From: Callipepla californica brunnescens
Taxonomy: Eukaryota > Chordata > Aves > Galliformes > Odontophoridae
Assembly: GCA_023055505.1 (NCBI GenBank)
Contig: JALIRH010000141.1
Coordinates: forward strand, 322,001-386,000
DNA: 64,000 nucleotides
Reading direction: 5' to 3'
Shown here: positions 60,401 to 64,000 of the stretch, one piece after another
Position numbering within the stretch: position 1 is the first letter of the stretch
Layout: each line of letters starts with the position of its first letter
The notes under the pieces: model-generated
Database searches by the model: none
Seen by the model: the letters and a program-made list of their open reading frames with translations, nothing else
What the model was told of the DNA's origin: nothing
Made by a program: the position numbers and the translations under genes

Positions 60401-63400
60401 AGCTAAAAAGTCAAATAGTAGCGTTAAGTACGTCAAGCAGTTTCTTCTACCAAATGTATGTTTGATTCCACCTCTTCTAAGTGTTCCCCAAAAACACTGT
60501 CAGCGGAGCGTTGCAAAAGCCACTTTTAACAAGCAAAGCAAACCGGCAGAGTGTTAATGTTCGAACTGCGAAGAACCGCGTCTCAGGCTCGAATCGCATC
60601 AATCGCGGCTCCTGCTGCTTTTGCCGCTGAAGAAAGACGCCAGCCAGACAGCAGCAGTGCACTGAATCGCGGCTTTTCAAAAATCAGCCGGTAGCGGTCC
60701 TATTCCAACAAATCGCGTTTTACATGTGAAAGTGACTCGGTTTCAGGAGTTGGAAGAGAATGTGTGCTGGATCCCATTGTTACTGGGAAGGAAAGTTTTG
60801 ATTCTCATTCTGCTCTGCTACTGAATGCAACGTATGTCTGCATCGTTCATTCATCTGCGAGCACGTTTTCCTTCTTTTCTCTGACCAGTGCTGTTGTCCT
60901 TTTAACTTCCTCAATCTAACACATTCACTTCAATTTTCTTACAATACCCGCGGATCTTTCTCATTCTCTCTCAAAAAGGTATGTTTTTCAGAACTATGGA
61001 AGCAATGGAGAGGCGTTAAGTACGGAAAGCTGGTTCCTCTCCCAAAGGCGTGTGTGATTCTACCGCTTCTAAGGGTTCCCCAGAAAACCTTGTCACCGGA
61101 GCTTCGGAATAGCCCCCTTTAAGAAGCAGAGAAAAAGCGGCCGAGAGTTTGATGCTCGAACCGCGCTTAGCCGCGGATTCCGATTCAATCGCACCAGTCG
61201 CGGCTCCTGCTGCTTTTGCCGCTGAAGAAAGACGCCAGTCAGCCGGTAAAAGTGCACTGAATCGCGGCTTCAGTAATCAGCCGGTAGCGGTTCTTCTCCA
61301 ACAAATCGCGGTTTACACGTGAAAGTGACTCGGTTTCAGGAGTTGTATGTGTATGTATGCTGCATCCCAATGTTAGTGGGAGGGAAAGTTTTGATTCTCA
61401 TTCTGCTCTGCTACTGAATGCAACGTATGTCTGCATCGTTCATTCATCTACGAGCACGTTTTCATTCTTTACTCTGACCAGTGTTGTTGTTCTTTTTCGT
61501 ACTTCTAGTTAATACATGGAAAAACTTTTTCTTGTCGAACACAAGTATCTTTCGATTCTCTTTTGCAAAAGTATGGTATTCAGAGATAAAGAAGCAAAAG
61601 AGAAACGTTTATTACGGAAAGGTCTTTCTTCTACTAATTGCATTGTGTGATTGCACCGCGTCTAAATGTTCCCCAAAAACACTGTCATCTGAGCATTGCA
61701 AAAGCTCCCTTTAACAAACATAGCAAAAAGGCAGCGTGCTAATGTTGGAACCGCGGAAAACCGTGAATCATGTTCGAATCGCATCAATCGCGGCTCCTGC
61801 TGCTTTTGCCGCTGAAGAAAGACGCCAGTCATTTGAAAGACGTGCACTGAATTGCGTCTTCAGTAATCAGCCGGCAGCGTTTCTATTCCAACAAATCGCG
61901 GTTGAAACCTGAAAGTGACTCCAATTCTGGTGTTGTAAGTGTATGTATGTTGCATCCCAATGTTAGTGGGAGGGAAAGTTTTGATTCTCATTCTGCTCTA
62001 CTACTGAATGCAACGTACGTCTGCATCGTTCATTCATCTACGAGCACGTTTTCATTCCTTTCTCTGACCAGTCTTGTTATTCCTTTTCCTACCTCTAGTT
62101 AATATCGTCACACAAGTTTTTCTTGCCAAACAAACAATTCATTCCCTTTTTCTTTTGGAACGGTATGGTATTCAGAGCTAAAAAGTCAAATAGTAGCGTT
62201 AAGTACGTTAAACTTTTTCTTCTACCAAATGTATGTTTGATTCCACCTCTTCTAAGTGTTCCCCAAAAACACTATCATCGGAGCTTTGCAAAAGCCTTCT
62301 TTAACAAGCAGAGCAAACCGGCAGAGTGTTAATGTTCGAACCGCGAAGAACCTCGGATTCCCCTCGAATCTCATCAATCGCGGCTCCTGCTGCTTTTGCC
62401 GCTGAAGAAAGACGCCAGTCAGACGGCAGCAGTGCACTGAATCGCGGCTTTTCAAAAATCAGCCGGTAGCGGTTCTTCTCCAACAATTCGCGGTTTACAC
62501 GTGAAAGTGACTCGGTTTCAGGAGTTGGAAGGGAATGTGTGCTTGATCCCAGTTTTAATAGGAGTGTAAGTTTTAATTCTTATTCTGCTCTGTTACTGTA
62601 TGCAACGTACGTCTGAATCGTTCATTCATCTGCGAGCACGTTTTCATTCTTTTCTCTGACCAGTGCTGTTATCCTTTTAACTTCCTTAATCTAATACACT
62701 CACTTGAATTTTCTTACAATACCGGCGGATCTTTCTCATTCTCTCTCAAAAAGGTATGTTTTTCAGAACTATGAAAGCAATGGAGAGACGTTAAGTACGG
62801 AAAGATAATTCCTCTCCCAAAGGTGTGTGTGATTCCACCGCTTCTAAGGGTTCCCCAGAAAACCTTGTCACCGGAGCATCGGAATAGCCCCCTTTAGAAG
62901 CAGAGAAAAAGCGGCCGAGAGTTTGATGCTCGAACCGCGCTTAGCCGCGGATTCCGATTCAATCGCACCAATCGCGGCTCCTGCTGCTTTTGCCGCTGAA
63001 GAAAGACGCCAGTCAGCCGGTAAAAGTGCACTGAATCGCGGCTTCAGTAATCAGCCGGTAGCGGTTCTTCTCCAACAAATCGCGGTTTACACGTGAAAGT
63101 GACTCGGTTTCAGGAGTTGTATGTGTATGTATGCTGCATCCCAATGTTAGTGGGAGGGAAAGTTTTGATTCTCATTCTGCTCTGCTACTGAATGCAACGT
63201 ATGTCTGCATCGTTCATTCATCTACGAGCACGTTTTCATTCTTTACTCTGACCAGTGTTGTTATTCTTTTTCGTACTTCTAGTTAATACATGGAAAAACT
63301 TTTTCTTGTCGAACACAAGTATCTTTCGATTCTCTTTTGCAAAAGTATGGTATTCAGAGATAAAGAAGTAAAATAGAAAAGTTTATTACGGAAAGCTGTT

Positions 63401-64000
63401 TCTTCTACTAATTGCATTGTGTGATTGCACCGCTTCTATATGTTCCCCAAAAACACTGTCATCTGAGCATTGCAAAAGCTCCCTTTAACAAACATAGCAA
63501 AAAGGCAGCGTGCTAATGTTCGAACCGCGGAAAACCGTGAATCAAGTTCGAATCGCATCAATCGCGGCTCCTGCTGCTTTTGCCGCTGAAGAAAGAAGCC
63601 AGTCATTTGAAAGACGTGCACTGAATTGCGTCTTCAGTAATCAGCCGGCAGCGTTTCTATTCCAACAAATCGCCGTTGAAACCTGAAAGTGACTCCAATT
63701 CTGGTGTTGTAAGTGAATGGATGCTGGATCCCAGTGTTAGTGAGAGGGAAAGTTTTGATTCTCATTCTGCTCTACTACTGAATGCAACGTACGTCTGCAT
63801 CATTCATTCATCTACGAGCACGTTTTCATTCCTTTCTCTGACCAGTCTTGTTATTCCTTTTCCTACCTCTAGTTAATATCGTCACACAAGTTTTTACTTG
63901 CCAAACAAACAATTCATTCCCTTTTTCTTTTGGAACGGTATGGTATTCAGCGCTAAAAAGTCCAATAGTAGCGTTAAGTACGTCAAGCAGTTTCTTCTAC
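57480..64000 (+). repeat. higher-order repeat: 3-mer (1774 bp) within 6-mer (3550 bp)
   Basis: Monomers fall into three types. A has CTTAGCCGCGGATTCCGATT and CACCGGAGC; B has AAAAGGCAGCGTG and CATCTGAGCATTGC; C has CAAACCGGCAGAGTG. From 57668 the order is A-B-C repeated. A-type anchors at 57668, 59442, 61218 and 62992 are 1774, 1776 and 1774 bp apart. Trimers 1 and 3, and 2 and 4, share extra variants, giving a 3550-bp six-monomer period. Confidence 0.85.

Larger units (their letters stand above)
54781..64000 (+). repeat. ~591-bp satellite array, 16 monomers, runs off the window
   Basis: Tandem monomers aligned on GCCGCTGAAGAAAG at 54961, 55554, 55902, 56492, 57074, 57668, 58258, 58848, 59442, 60032, 60623, 61218, 61808, 62398, 62992 and 63582. 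Spacing is 582-595 bp except one of 348 bp. The most conserved part is CATCAATCGCGGCTCCTGC followed by TGCTTTTGCCGCTGAAG; a second conserved part is GAAAGTGACTCGGTTTCAGG. Short frames on both strands recur with the monomer and carry no domain. I do not recognise the family. The array is cut by the window end. Confidence 0.95.

Noticed and set aside
54713..63876. Recurrent 60-84-codon frames in the 591-bp satellite as a possible gene family
   Set aside because: Present on both strands, interrupted at different places in different monomers, no domain; they follow the satellite.
54781..64000. CENP-B box in the satellite
   Set aside because: TTCG occurs (for example GTTCGAATCGC), but the required A and CGGG spacing of the box was not found by eye.
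54781..64000. CRISPR-like array
   Set aside because: Repeats are ~591 bp with no short repeat/unique spacer structure, and the context is vertebrate.

Overview
The window looks like vertebrate subtelomeric or dot-microchromosome DNA from a galliform bird, most likely chicken. The evidence is long CCCCATAGCTG-type minisatellites, kilobases of degenerate TTAGGG-like repeat, an alpharetrovirus-like endogenous retrovirus, and recognisable vertebrate exons with CpG-rich promoters. The species call is inference. Almost nothing here is prokaryote-like, and most apparent open reading frames are frames through tandem repeats.

Layout. 1-310 is degenerate telomere-like repeat. 310-4190 is an 11-bp-register minisatellite. 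4190-4716 is a CpG-rich promoter and first exon that I recognise as SGF29 (CCDC101, the SAGA-complex Tudor subunit). 4717-9035 returns to the first minisatellite. 9036-14780 is a TGACATTCT-type minisatellite carrying two solo-LTR-like insertions, both with 5-bp target duplications. 14782-20460 is degenerate TTAGGG-like repeat. 20500-22055 is a single diverged copy of part of a macrosatellite, split by a 574-bp solo LTR with a GGGTT target duplication. 22056-22634 is a short minisatellite ending at the terminal SGF29 coding exon (22635-22892). No internal SGF29 exon is visible between first and last exon. 23040-23371 is a second promoter and possible first exon, with a possible second exon at 24231-24271. 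24272-26438 is a GACCCACAGC minisatellite holding four copies of a block with CTCF-like motifs.

26439-30808 is a minus-strand, 5'-truncated, multiply broken alpharetrovirus-like ERV: 3' LTR, env remnant, integrase, RNase H, RT and the end of protease. Its truncated end runs directly into a macrosatellite of five units of about 4.65-4.9 kb (30619-54326). Each unit starts with the same ~190-bp protease/RT-boundary ERV fragment, then about 1.5 kb of CCCTAA-like DNA, a strand switch at CCTAGG, and about 3 kb of TTAGGG-like DNA. 54327-54780 is related single-copy sequence. From about 54780 to the end is an unrelated ~591-bp satellite, organised from about 57.5 kb as a three-monomer higher-order repeat (1774 bp) within a six-monomer super-repeat (3550 bp).

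The most notable signals are the capture and amplification of a retroviral fragment within a telomere-like macrosatellite, the nested higher-order satellite, the SGF29 gene reduced to its two ends around 17.9 kb of repeats, and the CTCF/E-box blocks in the minisatellite. No complete functional gene can be demonstrated in this window.
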